From Paracentrotus lividus (Eukaryota > Echinodermata > Echinoidea > Camarodonta > Echinidae): DNA of 64,000 nt. The position numbers were made by a program, and so were the translations under genes. The notes beneath the pieces are model-generated. The model was not told the DNA's origin. It did no database searches and saw only the letters and a program-made list of their open reading frames with translations. This document shows, piece by piece, positions 47,366-58,849 of the stretch. Where the stretch lies: assembly GCA_940671915.1 (NCBI GenBank), contig CALNVZ010000649.1, positions 6,666,246-6,730,245 on the forward strand, read 5' to 3'. Numbering within the stretch: position 1 is the stretch's first letter; each line of letters begins with the position of its first letter.

Positions 47366-47600
47366 TTGCGTCAGCCTTAAGAAAGTTGATCTTCTCGCCA
47401 CACTGTATGCACAAGAAGTTTTCGTTGCTGTGGCCGGACACTGTCAGTTTCTCTGGAAGATTCATGTCTGTGGAGCATCCTGTACCAATAACGTCTTTGA
47501 AGCCTTTGCACACCGGGCTGCTTTGAATATCCAGGAGAAACGTTTTGCCGACACATGATACAAGTCGCCAGTGCAAGGGGTTCAGTTCGTAATCGTTGGA
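47366..47600 (-). CDS. Docking-protein-like gene, exon 2
   Basis: Acceptor CCCATTTGCAG (phase 0); donor GCAA then GTAAGTAG (phase 1). Reads SNDYELNPLHWRLVSCVGK, TFLLDIQSSPVCKGF, KDVIGTGCSTDM and FLCIQCGEKINFLKADA. Alternating hydrophobic strands, a central Trp-Arg and an ending in KINFLKAD resemble a divergent PH-like fold when joined to exon 1. The call is tentative. Confidence 0.75.
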
Positions 47601-48243
47601 CTGCAAATGGGAGGGTAAAGTACCGTCTAGTTTTATACTTGATACAACTCTAAAAGTTAGAGGGTTAAGATGACCCCATTCTAGATCCACTTGGAAAGCG
47701 CCATTCTGGGTTAAGTATCGCCATAATAAATTTTAAAGTGACAAGTTGTGTTTCACCAAGTCATTAATAAAGTTACTAACGACTTACGAACATTATTGAA
47801 CGAATATTTCGGGATGATATAATTATCACATGCTTTGTAATTTAGTGCAAGAACTGTCTCCAGCGTTCTTAAGTCATTCGAATTATAACGACTTGATGAA
47901 ACACAGCTCTCTGTACGTTTATGATGCCAATGGGAGCAGAAATGTTCATTTTGACCATTCATAAAGCGGCCATGATCGTACAACAAAATTTCGTTCAACT
48001 TTACACTGCTTACACAATACCTTTCATCAACTTAGGCCGGTATTCTCTAAATACTCTCGAATACTTTTTGACATCCACAGTAATGCTCACGTGAACATCT
48101 AATCGGGGAGAGGGCCGCTAAAGTCCCAAACATTTTTGATAAAATGTTTTGCGAACGTAAAGACTGTTTGTGACTCAGTCACTATTCCCAAATACGGTGC
48201 ATTAAAAGGCATTTACAGGTTACGACAAACATGACAAAGGAGA

Positions 48244-49312
48244 TGCTTGTTACGACCGGTAATGTCTCAACAACACATTATTTATGTCTAGGACAAATTT
48301 TGACGCCACCATCCGAAAGTCGTGACTGGGATTCGAACCCCGGTCCGATTTTTATAAGTTTGTGGCCCTATTTGGAGATATAAAAATCATTTGAATTGCT
48401 AATATTATGGGAAAAGAAAATCAGTCTATAATACCTCCATTCCACTGAGAATTTCGGAGCATCGGTCACTAATTGGACGCAATTTTTAATCCTTCTGGTT
48501 ACCCACCAAGTGGTCTCATATCAAACTCTGACGGTCCGACGTGTTGGACGCGATCCGAAGAGGCAAAATAGTCCGGTGGGAGAACTAAGCTCAGGCCTTC
48601 TCTATCGGACATGATCGGAGGCCATTTCCGGTTTTGGCTCGAGTCAGTATTGGATATGTGTCAGTCAGTCCGATGTGTATCAGATTTGTTTTTGTTTTCA
48701 GCTGTCCGACGTCTCTGGCCGACATCTGATTAAAATCGGATGATCGGGTACTCATCTTATTGGAATTAGCTGTTTTCTATCACGCTTGCAAAAAGAAGAT
48801 TCGATTTCAACCGGCGATTGTGGATTGTTGGTAGTATCGGGTCAATGAATGATTGACCTCCGTGAAGTTACCGATTGATGTGACTAGAGTTGGGCGTGTA
48901 TCAGATGGATGCTTTAAGTGTCAGTTTAGAGTCAGGTCACCCTTAAATTATTCTCTGGTAGCAATGGGATAGATCGGACAAGCCGAAGAAAATGATGGAC
49001 AGATATCGGGCAGCTATTAGTCTTTCATCCGATTACCTCGGATTCATATTGGATATCTCGCGGATATTCAAATAATCAGGGTCACCAAAACTCGCTTGTC
49101 GGCTAAGATTTCATCGGAACTCATCGAAACAGATGAGATCCAGATGAAAGTCCGATGGTCGGTGGAATGGGGGAATAAACTGATGCGGATGGGACCGAGG
49201 TTCGAATCCCAGTCACGTCTTTCGGATAGTGTCGTCAGAAGTTGGTCCCAGACGTAATACATTGGTGTGACATTATGCGTCGCTGCGACATTACCGATCG
49301 GAACAAGACTCG
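48244..49312. mobile_element. Foldback element, about 1.07 kb, in intron 1
   Basis: The left arm (48,244-48,355) and right arm (49,200-49,312) are inverted copies, including CGGTAATGTC, ATCCGAAAG and GTGACTGGGATTCGAAC. The inner edge of each arm carries a tRNA B-box-like GGTTCGAATCCCAG. The centre has ATCGGA/TCCGAT-rich sequence. The right end lies under 40 bp from the exon 1 donor. Confidence 0.85.
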
Positions 49313-49349
49313 TAAACATTCGCTGCTCGGTGTGAGACCCTCTACGTAC

Positions 49350-49460
49350 CTTTAAAATCTTCATCATGCTTTTCTTCTGGTTATACAGTGAAAGCATTCC
49401 CACCTTCACATCTTTACCTTCTGACGCAAGTATTGATGAGGGTACGTTTGCTTGAGCCAT
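49350..49460 (-). CDS. Docking-protein-like gene, exon 1 (start)
   Basis: ATG in GACGTCATGG, preceded by an in-frame TAG, then MAQANVPSSILASEGKDVKV and GMLSLYNQKKSMMKILK. Donor AAAG then GTACGT (phase 0), matching exon 2. KVGMLSLYNQ resembles the first strand of a PH domain. With exon 3 in its long form, the exons total 1,884 bases (627 residues plus stop, counting the internal TAA as a residue). All six junction phases agree, which is strong internal support for the model. Intron 1 is 1.7 kb and largely a foldback element. Confidence 0.75.
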
Positions 49461-49696
49461 GACGTCAGATCTCTAAACAAACTCTGCAAGTGAAGCATCA
49501 AAAATCACACATTGTTATTGATTTTTTATTTTTTTATATATTTTTTTTTGTCTGTTTGTTTGTTTGTTTTTGTTTGCTTGTTTGTTTGTTCTTTTAAGCA
49601 GTTTGTTCTTTTAAGTAGTTTCATTAAGTGTGTTTTCTATTTGTTTGTTTTTATTATTATACTGCAGGTTTGGTGTCTCACATGGTTTTCCATGCC

Positions 49697-49860
49697 GAGT
49701 CAATCAAAGTCAATCAAAGTGTGTCTACACTGTGGAAATCCAAATCCACACAGTCGTCGCATTGTGAAGGACTCGGACACTGTGTTCACAGAGTTGACTG
49801 TGTGGATATGACCCATTTTCACAGTGTTTCAACAGTATAGACACACTGTGATTGACTCTG
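49697..49860. mobile_element. Short palindromic foldback element
   Basis: Left GAGTCAATCAAAGTCAATCA then GTGTCTACACTGTGG; right ACAGTGTTTCAACAG then TAGACACACTGTG and ATTGACTC. Central repeats of CACAGTGT/ACACTGTG make several alternative hairpins. It lies about 240 bp upstream of the start codon of the minus-strand gene. 49,512-49,670 is GTTT-rich low complexity. Confidence 0.8.
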
Positions 49861-50095
49861 TGTTTTTCTGCAGCGAATTTAACCGTTTCATAAAAGCGCT
49901 CTGCGGTTAAATTCAAGTGAAGTTTTATAATTAAGCACATACATTTTGGAAATAGTTGGGCAATAAAAGCCAAATATTTTACCTTCACAAAGTAAAAAGA
50001 GTATCCACTACAAATTAGTTAAAATTTGCCCATCGTTTAACGTACACTAGGCACTTGAAGTTGGAGTATTAATTACCCCGGCCAGAGGAATTAAT

Positions 50096-50195
50096 NNNNN
50101 NNNNNNNNNNNNNNNNNNNNNNNNNNNNNNNNNNNNNNNNNNNNNNNNNNNNNNNNNNNNNNNNNNNNNNNNNNNNNNNNNNNNNNNNNNNNNNN
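50096..50195. other. Assembly gap, 100 N
   Basis: Exactly 100 N, the conventional placeholder for a scaffold join of unknown size. The order and orientation of 50,196-64,000 relative to the left side therefore rest on scaffolding rather than on continuous sequence. Confidence 0.99.
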
Positions 50196-50473
50196 CATGC
50201 GCGTATTCTGGGGGGGGCTTTACGGGCCCGGGCCCCCCGGGGGGCGCGCAGGGGGGCGCCGAAAAAGAGGAGAAAAAGGGAGAAAAAGGAAAGAAAAAAA
50301 AAAAAAAAAAAAAAAAAGGAGAAAAAGAGAAAGGGAAAAAGGGGAAAGAGGAAGGGAAAAAGGGGAAAAGAGGAAGGAAGAAAAAAAAAAAAAAAAAAAA
50401 AGAGAGAGAGAGAGGAGGAAGGGAAAAAAGGAGAGGGGAAGGGGGCGCCCTTAAAAAAATGGGAGGGGGGGGC
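50196..50473. repeat. G- and A-rich low-complexity sequence
   Basis: GGGCCC/GGCGCC-rich start followed by AAAAGG and AG runs. Any open frames across it are compositional. It probably continues the adjacent minisatellite and explains why assembly broke here. Confidence 0.8.
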
Positions 50474-51600
50474 CGAATCGACAGTAAACTAAGGGGCGCC
50501 AAATTGACCTTAAGCTTAGGGGCGCCAAATCGACCTAAAAATTAGGGGGCGCCAAATCGACCTTAAATTTAGGGGCGCCAAATCGACAGTAAACTAAGGG
50601 GCGCCAAATTGACCTTAAACTAAGGGGTGCCAAATTGACCTTAAACTTAGGGGCGCCAAATCGACCTCAAACTTAGGGGCGCCAAATCGACGGTAAACTA
50701 AGGGGCACCAAATTGACCTTAAACTTATAGGGGCGCCAAATCGACCTTAAATTTAGGGGGCGCCAAATCGACCTTAAATATAGGGGCGCCAAAATGAGCT
50801 TAACGTGGGGGAGCCAAATTGAGCTTAAACGTAGGGGCGTCAAATTGACCCGAAACTTAGATGGGGTGCCAAATTGACCTGAAGCTGAGGGGCGCCTAAT
50901 TGATATTAAACTTAGGGGCGGCCGAATCGACCTTAAACTAAGTAAGGGCCGCAAATTGAAAAGGGGAGGGGAAGGGGCGCCCTTAAAAAATTTAGGGGGC
51001 GCCAAATCGACAGTAAACTAAGCAACGCCAATAAACTAGGGGTGCCGAATGGACCTTACACTAAGGGCGCCAAATTGAGCTTAAACATAGGGGCGCCAAA
51101 TTGACCTTCAACATAGGTGGGACGCCAAAACGACCTTAAATTTAGGAGGCGCCAATCAAATTAAAATTAGAGGGGCGCCAAAATGAGCTTAACGTTGGGG
51201 CGCCAATTTGACCCGAACTTAGATGGGGCGCCAAATCGCCTAAATTAAGGGCGCTAAATCGACCTTAGATTTAGGAGGGGCAAATCGACCTTAAACTTAG
51301 GGGCGCAATCGACCTTAAATTTAGGGGGCGCCAAATCGAACTTAAACCTATAGAGGGGCGCCAAAATGATCTTGAACGTAGGGCGCCAAATTTAGATCAA
51401 ATGTAGGGGCGCAAAAATGATCTGAAACTTAAGGGGCGCTGAATTGACCTGAGACTTAAGGGCGCTGATTTAACTGAAGTAAGGGGGTGCAAATCGATCT
51501 TAAATTAAAGACGCAGATTGAGCTCAAATGTAGGGGCGCCGAATTGACCTGAGACTTAGGGGTGCCAAATTTATCTTAAACTTAGTGGCTCCAACTATAT
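50474..51600. repeat. 26-bp GGCGCC minisatellite array
   Basis: Around 40 units of the form GGGGCGCCAAATTGACCTTA with AACTTA between, period 26-27 bp, drifting towards the right. The unit has the palindrome GGCGCC. It is inverted relative to the same family at 490-900. The period is not a multiple of three, so it is not a coding repeat. Confidence 0.95.
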
Positions 51601-53620
51601 CCTATTTACCTGAAACTAGGGCCCCAAAAAAACCACACACAAAAAAACACAGAAGGGTTCTTTAAAATGGTCTCTATCTAGAAATAGCAAAATTTTAAAG
51701 TTCCATGCCTCCTGGTTTGATATACATAGCAAAATTTTCGCTCGCGCTTCGCGCTCGCATCATCTTTTTCCCATTGATTTATTACTTGTGTCGAGGAACG
51801 CGTAAAATGTTTTCTAATCATTCGAATGCATCAAAATTTCCGTTCCCTATTCGCACACGCCTATGTTTTTCCTCTTTTACCAGAGATTTACATTATGGGA
51901 TTCTAACCGTCAAAACATTTAAATTTACTTGTTTTCACGCTACATTTTTATTTATTTTTTATATTATTATTATTATTATTTATTTTTTTTTTTTTGCATT
52001 TCAAATTTATGTTCAACATATTAGCGGCGTCAAATTGAGCTTACACGTACGGGCGCCAAGATGACCTGAAACTTATGGGGGCACTGAATTGAAGTTAAGT
52101 GGATGTCAAATCGATTTTAAAATTAGCGCCAAATTGAGCTTACACTTATAGGGCGCCCAAATGATCTGAAACTAAGGGCGTCGAATTTATCTGAAACTAA
52201 GGGGCAACAAATACTAGTAGGTTTTTTAAATATGGTCTGTATATAGATAGAGCAAAATTTCAAAATTCAGGCATCCGGGTCTGGTCTGTATATGCATAGC
52301 AAAATTTTCGCTCGCGCTTCGCGCTCGCATCATTTTTTCCCCCAATGAATTATTACATTGTGTTCCTGAGGAACGCATGAAATGTCCTGTTTCTAATCAT
52401 TATTGAATACATCAAAACTTCCGTTCATGCTTCGCTCTCGCCTGTGTTTTTCCTCTTACCAAATTTACATTATGGATTCTAACTCAAAAACATTCAATTT
52501 ATTATTTCACCTTACATTCATTTTTGCATTTCAAATTGAGCTTAAACGTAGGGGCGTCAAATTGACCTGAGACTTAGGATGCCAAATTTATCTTAAACTT
52601 AGGGGCTCCAACTTTATTTGAACTTAGGAGGTGTGCCGAATTTACCTGAAACTAAGGGCAACAACTTGGTATTTGAAATATGGTCTCTAAAATTTTAAGT
52701 CCTCCTGGTCTGTATATACATAGCAAAATTTGGCTCGCGCTACGCGCTCGCATCATTTCTTTTCCCAATGAGTTATTACATTGTGTTCACTGGAACGCAT
52801 GCAATGTCATGTTTTCTCATCATTCAAAGACATCAAATTCCGCTCTCGCCTGTGTTTTTCCTCTGACCATAATTTGCATTATAGGATACTAATCATCAAG
52901 ACATTTAAATTATTTGAATACACGTTACATTTTTTTTGCATTTTCCCAGGGGCATCAAATCACCTAAATCGTATATGTATGGCGCCAATTCAAACTAATT
53001 TTAGGGCGCCAAATTGAGCTTAAACTTAGGGGCGCCAAATTTAATTAAACTTAGGGAGGAAGCAGAAGGATAGATAGGCAGCTAGATAGATAGATATCAT
53101 TTCTCTTCATAATCATGTAAATTACTGGGCAACATACGGTCTTTAAATCATGGAGGCCAAATTGATCCTAAAACTTCAGGCTCTTATTACATAGAGCAAA
53201 ATTTTCAATCGCGCTTCGCGCTCGCTTCATTTTCAAAGAGTTATACATTGTGTTCCTGGGAATGCATAAAATGTCCGTTTTCAGAGATCATTCCGATACA
53301 TCAAATTTCTGCTCGCGATTCACGCTCGCCTATTTTTCTTCTTGTAACCAGATTATGAGGATTCTGAACAACAAAACATCAATGTACATTTGTTTGATTT
53401 CACATATTTTATATGGCTTGCTTTCAAATCGTTTTGATGGAGAAATTACAGCTCCCGTTCATATGATATTTTGATGAAAGCTAAACAAAATTGATACCCC
53501 CTAATTGCGTAGAATTCTTTGCTTCTGATCGTAAAGTAGAGGGGAAAAATCTGATCGCGCCTTCGCGCTCGTTTATAAATATTCGTATTTTCATCTATAG
53601 CGGTAATACCTCATATACCT
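51600..53620. repeat. Higher-order satellite mixing the minisatellite with a CG-rich palindromic motif
   Basis: Blocks recur at about 51,720, 52,295, 52,725, 53,195 and 53,540. Each contains AGCAAAATTTTCGCTCGCG and CTTCGCGCTCGCATCATTTT, then TTCCTGAGGAACGCATGAAA, and then short islands of the 26-bp unit. The same motif is at 1,405-1,430. Non-coding. Confidence 0.85.
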
Positions 53621-53899
53621 AGAAATCTTTTCCATGAATACCATTGGCAAGTATTAAAAAAAAAAAAAATTAAAAAAAAAAAAAAAAATTATTATTCAAA
53701 ATCCTCAACATACATTTAAGCCGTAGGCCTATGTTTGCCTGGCGGCGGGGGGGCGCATAATATTTTGAAAAGTACACAGGGGCGCCAAATTCACGTCGGG
53801 CCCCCCGGGGTGCGAAATCCTGGATACGCGCCTGGGTCCACACCTAGGATAGATAGCAAGTTTGAGAGAGAAAATGATGATGAGAACAAAAAAATAAAT

Positions 53900-54062
53900 A
53901 AATTGACATCTTAAGAGACTATCGAGTACTTCAACTCAGCATACAGGACAGAGTCCATACCATTATTACCAGACGAGTAGGCCTTCTCTATTGGAAAGGA
54001 TCGATCACTCGGTATTATATCACGGGTTCTTTTAAATTTCCGACAGCAAGTTTAGAGCAACG
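53900..54062 (+). promoter_or_regulatory. Class II upstream region of KCTD-5
   Basis: Near-identical, in opposite orientation, to 36,893-37,050. TATTATATCACGG at about 54,013-54,025 is a TATA-like candidate. Upstream, 53,640-53,900 is poly-A and GGGGGCGC-rich repeat remnant. Confidence 0.5.
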
Positions 54063-55025
54063 ATGGATTCCTCCAATGATTCTGGAATTGTTGGTCTGAA
54101 TGTTGGTGGTAAGATCTACAAGACATCTAGTGCCACCCTTACACGTTACCCAGACAGCTTCTTTTCTGGTTTGTTAGAAGGTAGCGTTCCGTCGGCCAAG
54201 GATGATCAAGGCAATTATTTCATCGACCAGGATGGGGAGATATTTCGCCATATCCTCAATTTCCTGAGATACGGAAAAGTGGTACTACCCGAGGGGTTTA
54301 GCGAGTTTAATTTGCTTGAGCGCGAAGCAGATTTCTACTTGCTCGATGAACTCAAATCGGCTCTAAACAACTCTGAAACTATTGGTATAAATGACAAGTT
54401 CAGCGGGAAAACGTACAGGATAAGTCGAGGATCTTTAATGAGAGAACAGGATTCCTATTTTGCCAAGATGTTGAATGACGCAGAGAGTCAGGTTCTTATT
54501 AACACCACTGTCCTTACAGGTCCACTAAGAAATTTCGTGATAGCCAGTGATCATAGTGGGTTTGGATTTCGACTGCTTCTGCAGTTTCTTAAGCTTGGGG
54601 GTATTTTCAGTGATCCAACTCGGAGTGGTGGTGATTCAGCAGTATATCTTGAAGAAAAGGCAAAACAACTTGGACTTAAAGTTCTTTCAGATCAGATCAA
54701 CTTGATGCGCAATGCACAAAATTATATGCATAAATGTACGATATACCTCTGGATGAATGGTCACTGCTTCCTATACATAAACTCAAGGTGTGTTGCTCAA
54801 GCAATTATTGATAGCATGGTCAAAGAGATAGGCCTAAATTACGTGAAATTCAAAATTGCTCACCAGTTTCCCTTCGCTGCTGGACTGATAGATGAGCAGA
54901 AAATCCCCCATGATGCATCTCGGGTGGACATAGAACACGTAATATCCTATTTTCACCAGGATTCTAGAATGTACTCTCCTCAGAAAGCGGCTATTACCTC
55001 TTATTGCACCAAAATAGTTTTATGA
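54063..55025 (+). CDS. KCTD-5: double-T1 KCTD-like protein, type R-beta
   Basis: 320 residues, intact, starting MDSSNDSG. T1-A is type R: SGLLEGSVPSAKDDQGNYF, IDQDGEIFRHILNFLRYGK. T1-B is type beta: YRISRGSLMREQDSYFAKML, INTTVLTGPLRNF, LLQFLKLGGIFSD, pairing it with KCTD-2. The C-terminal domain has WMNGHCFLY and the MVKEIGLN segment also shared with KCTD-2, but its tail (FHQDSRMYSPQKAAITSYC) departs from the FLQRLN consensus. First gene right of the gap; plus strand. Downstream sequence aligns weakly with that of KCTD-1. Same inferred oligomeric adaptor role. Confidence 0.92.
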   Translation: MDSSNDSGIVGLNVGGKIYKTSSATLTRYPDSFFSGLLEGSVPSAKDDQGNYFIDQDGEIFRHILNFLRYGKVVLPEGFSEFNLLEREADFYLLDELKSALNNSETIGINDKFSGKTYRISRGSLMREQDSYFAKMLNDAESQVLINTTVLTGPLRNFVIASDHSGFGFRLLLQFLKLGGIFSDPTRSGGDSAVYLEEKAKQLGLKVLSDQINLMRNAQNYMHKCTIYLWMNGHCFLYINSRCVAQAIIDSMVKEIGLNYVKFKIAHQFPFAAGLIDEQKIPHDASRVDIEHVISYFHQDSRMYSPQKAAITSYCTKIVL

Positions 55026-55322
55026 AACCCACAAAGGATAGAACATCGTCTCTACAAGGCATTCGTTGAGCCTAATGTTAGGAGATTAACAAATATTCAT
55101 TTGGTGGGTGTATAACCCCGTGATATATCCCAATAAGGATAGATTCCAATGAATAGAGCGTACTTTCAAAGTGACATTAATCATGTTAATTGATATACTT
55201 TTGGTATTTTTGAAGATGGATAAATGACAGATGAGAACAGAGAAATCAGATTACGTGTGCAATTATATCAAGGGGAAGTAGACAACTATTTCACTGTAAT
55301 ACAGGGGATGCAAGAATAGATC

Positions 55323-55495
55323 AGGGGCCGCGGAGCCGGGGGGGGGGCTGCAGCCCCCCCCCACTTTTTTCAGCCAACGTGTACAAAAACGCAAAAATGA
55401 CCATACATTTGTGATATTTAGCCTGTTCAGCCCCCCCCCCCACTTTCGGCTCAGCCCCTCCACTTCCAAAAACGCTCCGCGGCCCGTTGAAAATC
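55323..55495. mobile_element. Foldback repeat with GGGGCCGCGGAGC ends
   Basis: AGGGGCCGCGGAGCC at the left and GCTCCGCGGCCCGT at the right are inverted; inside are long C and G runs. 55,500-56,170 contains AT-rich sequence with short flank phrases (TGATCTGAAAATGAAA) and no gene. Confidence 0.75.
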
Positions 55496-56170
55496 TGGTC
55501 AGAAAGGGTACATTTAATTTTAAACTGCATTCATTGGTAAAAATGTAATATATTATGGTCTCTATTTTATCACGAATGTGACATTTCTAATTGTTTTCAA
55601 AGATATTGCAAGTTGTAATAATTGTGTTCAATCAAAAATTTCCATAGAGAAATGTAGATAGAGCTATGTTATTTGATTATCCAAAATAACTAACTTTTTT
55701 TTAACGAAAAGAAGTTTCCTACACGGGGACTTAATTTAGTTTGTTTTCAGCATGTACTTTTGATATCACTATAACGTAGGCCTATACACTTGTTTGCAAG
55801 TGGTTGTATAATAGGTCTACATCTACTGAACATGTTAAGCTGTGCGGTAAACCTCTATTATAGACATAAGGGTGGATAAATTTATTATAATAATCAATTT
55901 GTCAACCCTTTATATGAATTGAATTTATTTTAGGCCCTATCGTTTTTCACATGTCAGTATTTAAAATTATATAAAAATAATACAAACTAAAATTTCTAAT
56001 CAATTCACAGAAAAAACAAAGAACAATATTATAATCAAAATCAAGTTAAATTAGGTACAGTATGGGTGTTGGGATAAACGAATGGTTTACATATTTTTAG
56101 TGTGAACGTTCGTTGAAATGAAACAGGATTTATTGATCTGAAAATGAAATACGGTTCTTTACTGTGAAGA

Positions 56171-57977
56171 TTAGGGGAGACCGGGTATGGACGTTACAAA
56201 ATTCACATTTTGAGCCAGATAATTATAATGAAAGAACTCACGCACTCCATATTGGGTCTGTAGTTAGCCTATTATGTTGGTTAAAACCTGAGGCATATAA
56301 GACTTGAAAACATGTAAACACTAATTAACTACAGCTTAATTAGTGAAGACATTTTTTGTAACAACCTACCCCATTATACGGGTAGGTTGTTACACCATAC
56401 GGGGTCAATTGTTACAATATGTAAACATACGGGTAAGTTGACATGTGTAAATCTTATACCGATACCATACTTTAATTTCAACTTTCCCGTTTCTTTGACA
56501 TCGTTAACAGTAGATCAAGTATGAGCTCTAGAATAGCAAAAGTAATAATAGAAAAATAAATATTAACACCTGAAAATTGAGACAAATGTATTTTACATAT
56601 GTTATGTAATTGGGGTAAGTTGTTACATCAACATGGGGTAGGTTGTTGTAACAACCTACCCCATGTGGTGATTTACACACAGAATCAACTGTAGCAAGTC
56701 ATTAGGCAGAATTACAGGGCATGGCTAGGGGTATATTAGTGACATACATGTAGGGTACATGCAGGTAATATGGGACAGCAGGTATATGGGACACCTGAAG
56801 CAAATCATGTCGTGACCGTCGACCGGTGACCGATGACGGTGTGAGCACCATAATGTTGTTCATATCAACTGTATACGTAATATATCGTCGTGAGAGCATC
56901 AATGCCGAAATTTCTCTGAGAAAATTGCTGAAAACCAAAAAGGTAGGTAAAACCGTACGGCATTTTTTTATTTCACCGAATGTGATGGTGAAAGAGTGTT
57001 TTGAGGGGTAACCTCAGTTTTTTGTATATTTAGTAAGCTTATAGTTTCATTTTGATCATACTAGCGTGTACAGGTCAATTTGTTTAGTGAAGGGGTGCAT
57101 GTTGCATTAAATGCTTGCCTGACACAGCAACATTAGTGCAGGTAATATGGGACATCCAAAATGGCGAAATGATTCTGGTACTTAGTATTGGGATGAGGCA
57201 CAATTCTTTGCTACAATTTTTAGGGTATATTCACAGTATATAATTAATATAAATAACTATTGTGGCCTATATGATTGTATAATGAAATATAATTAAAATA
57301 ATATTAAAAAAGAAATAAATACAAAATACATAAACAATGAAATATATAGTCAAAGGTTTACTGAAGGGTCTTATTAATTCAAAATTATATCTTAAAGTTA
57401 ATGATTTTCAACATTTTAAGCAAATTCCAGACATGGTAGAGTAATGTAGTTTTTAAAACGTACATTAAATACATGTCCCATATTACCTGCACATGCAGGT
57501 AATATGGGCACTTTGGTAATGACGTCAACATTTGAATATTGCAGACGGGGGGTTGTGATAATTGTTTTTCTTCACATAAAAGTTAGAGCAGTAGTTATGA
57601 TTCATATAAACAAAGTTAGACCTGGGTGTGTCATTTCGTAATTTTATGCAAATTAGGCAAATGAGCTTAGGGGGTCCATATTACCTGCATGTACCCTACT
57701 ATATTTACAATACCAGACTATCATCATGTGCATTCACTTGTAAGAGCTATATTACAAATTTCAATTTTTGTCAAAAATTTACTTTGAACTGTAAAAAATG
57801 GATTTTGTTGATTTACTTTTTAATAAAACAACCGAGAAACCTCACGACCGGCAGTTCATCACAGCTATGTGTAGGCTGTTTATAGATGCCAGTTAGCACA
57901 TCCTCTCTTGTTCCATCTTAGCACACTGAGAACTGTAACAACTGACCCGTGTAACTTCCATACCCGGTCTCCCCTAA
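56171..57977. mobile_element. Outer TIR element, about 1.8 kb, with nested insertion
   Basis: Left TTAGGGGAGACCGGGTATGG, right the reverse complement CATACCCGGTCTCCCCTAA, with TA at the edges. The left part holds several copies of GGGTAGGTTGTTAC and its complement GTAACAACCTACCCC. No transposase. Another element (56,751-57,700) lies inside. Confidence 0.9.
56751..57700. mobile_element. Inner TIR element, about 950 bp
   Basis: Ends TAGGGTACATGCAGGTAATA and TATTACCTGCATGTACCCTA. An interior perfect palindrome at about 57,474-57,510 repeats the end sequence (CCCATATTACCTGCA then TGCAGGTAATATGGG), and ATGCAGGTAATATGGGAC-like words occur further at 56,777 and 57,137. No open frame of note. Confidence 0.9.
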
Positions 57978-58849
57978 ATAAGATTCATTCATCTGCAAAT
58001 TAATTAGCTGTCGATAATCCGAAACTGCTACAGGGCACGATAACAATCCCTGTACTCATTAATTTTCGGATTAACCCATATATTCATTTTCGGACTATTA
58101 ACCTTATTTCATATGCCCGAGTCGAAATTTTGACCACATATTAGACCTCTATTAGAATTTGCTACTTTAGTAGAGGTCTGTTATTGTTTTTAAAAAAAAT
58201 AGCAATTTAACTCGTTATACAAATTTTGCTACTATAAAGTTTGCCGCTACAAATTTCTTTATGATCGGCGAACTTATAAATCGCATTTATCTCATATGCA
58301 CCTGACGATTTTAGTATTATAATGGAAGTATTTTCCAGATTCCACTTAACCGACCGCCATGTCAATGATTCAGAAATCTTAAATGTCAAATCATTGTGAT
58401 GTATTGTAATTGTTGAGTTTTGAAGTCCAATTGTAAAATTATCACCTGATTATTACATTGATTAAAGAGAGCCAGTACTGCGCCGTATACCAATCTGTAC
58501 ACAATTCTTGTTCTATTCATTTCTTTTTTAATTTGTCTTTTGTTCTTATGTACTATAAGGGAGAAAAAGAAAATAAATGAACTTTCTAAGAGAACGTATG
58601 TGGCGGAAGAAAATTCACTTTCCCCCACCAACCAACCATGCTGAGAGTATCTTGAAGAACGATAGTGTGTACATGTATGGTGTTGTGAGAATTGATGAGA
58701 AAATACAGGATGGTCCAGGCAGTGGACTACCTCTGTGGTAGATATGGCCGGATTACAGACACTATACTTTGGAGGGGCGCAATCTATTGTGCACAGACAT
58801 ATATATTGTGCACCCAGTATAGGCCTATTCCGTCTACACTTCAAACGCG
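57978..58849. other. Intergenic sequence, nothing recognised
   Basis: Begins with the flank phrases (TTTTCGGATTAACCC) seen after the KCTD genes. The remainder has short open frames on both strands without domain-like content. Confidence 0.5.

Noticed and set aside
50047-50502. Open frame spanning the assembly gap
   Set aside because: Runs through 100 N and low-complexity sequence.
50474-51600. CRISPR-like array
   Set aside because: No unique spacers between repeats; contiguous 26-bp minisatellite in a eukaryotic genome.
58386-58844. 152-residue minus-strand open frame
   Set aside because: No domain, no paralogue, no splice context; probably chance.
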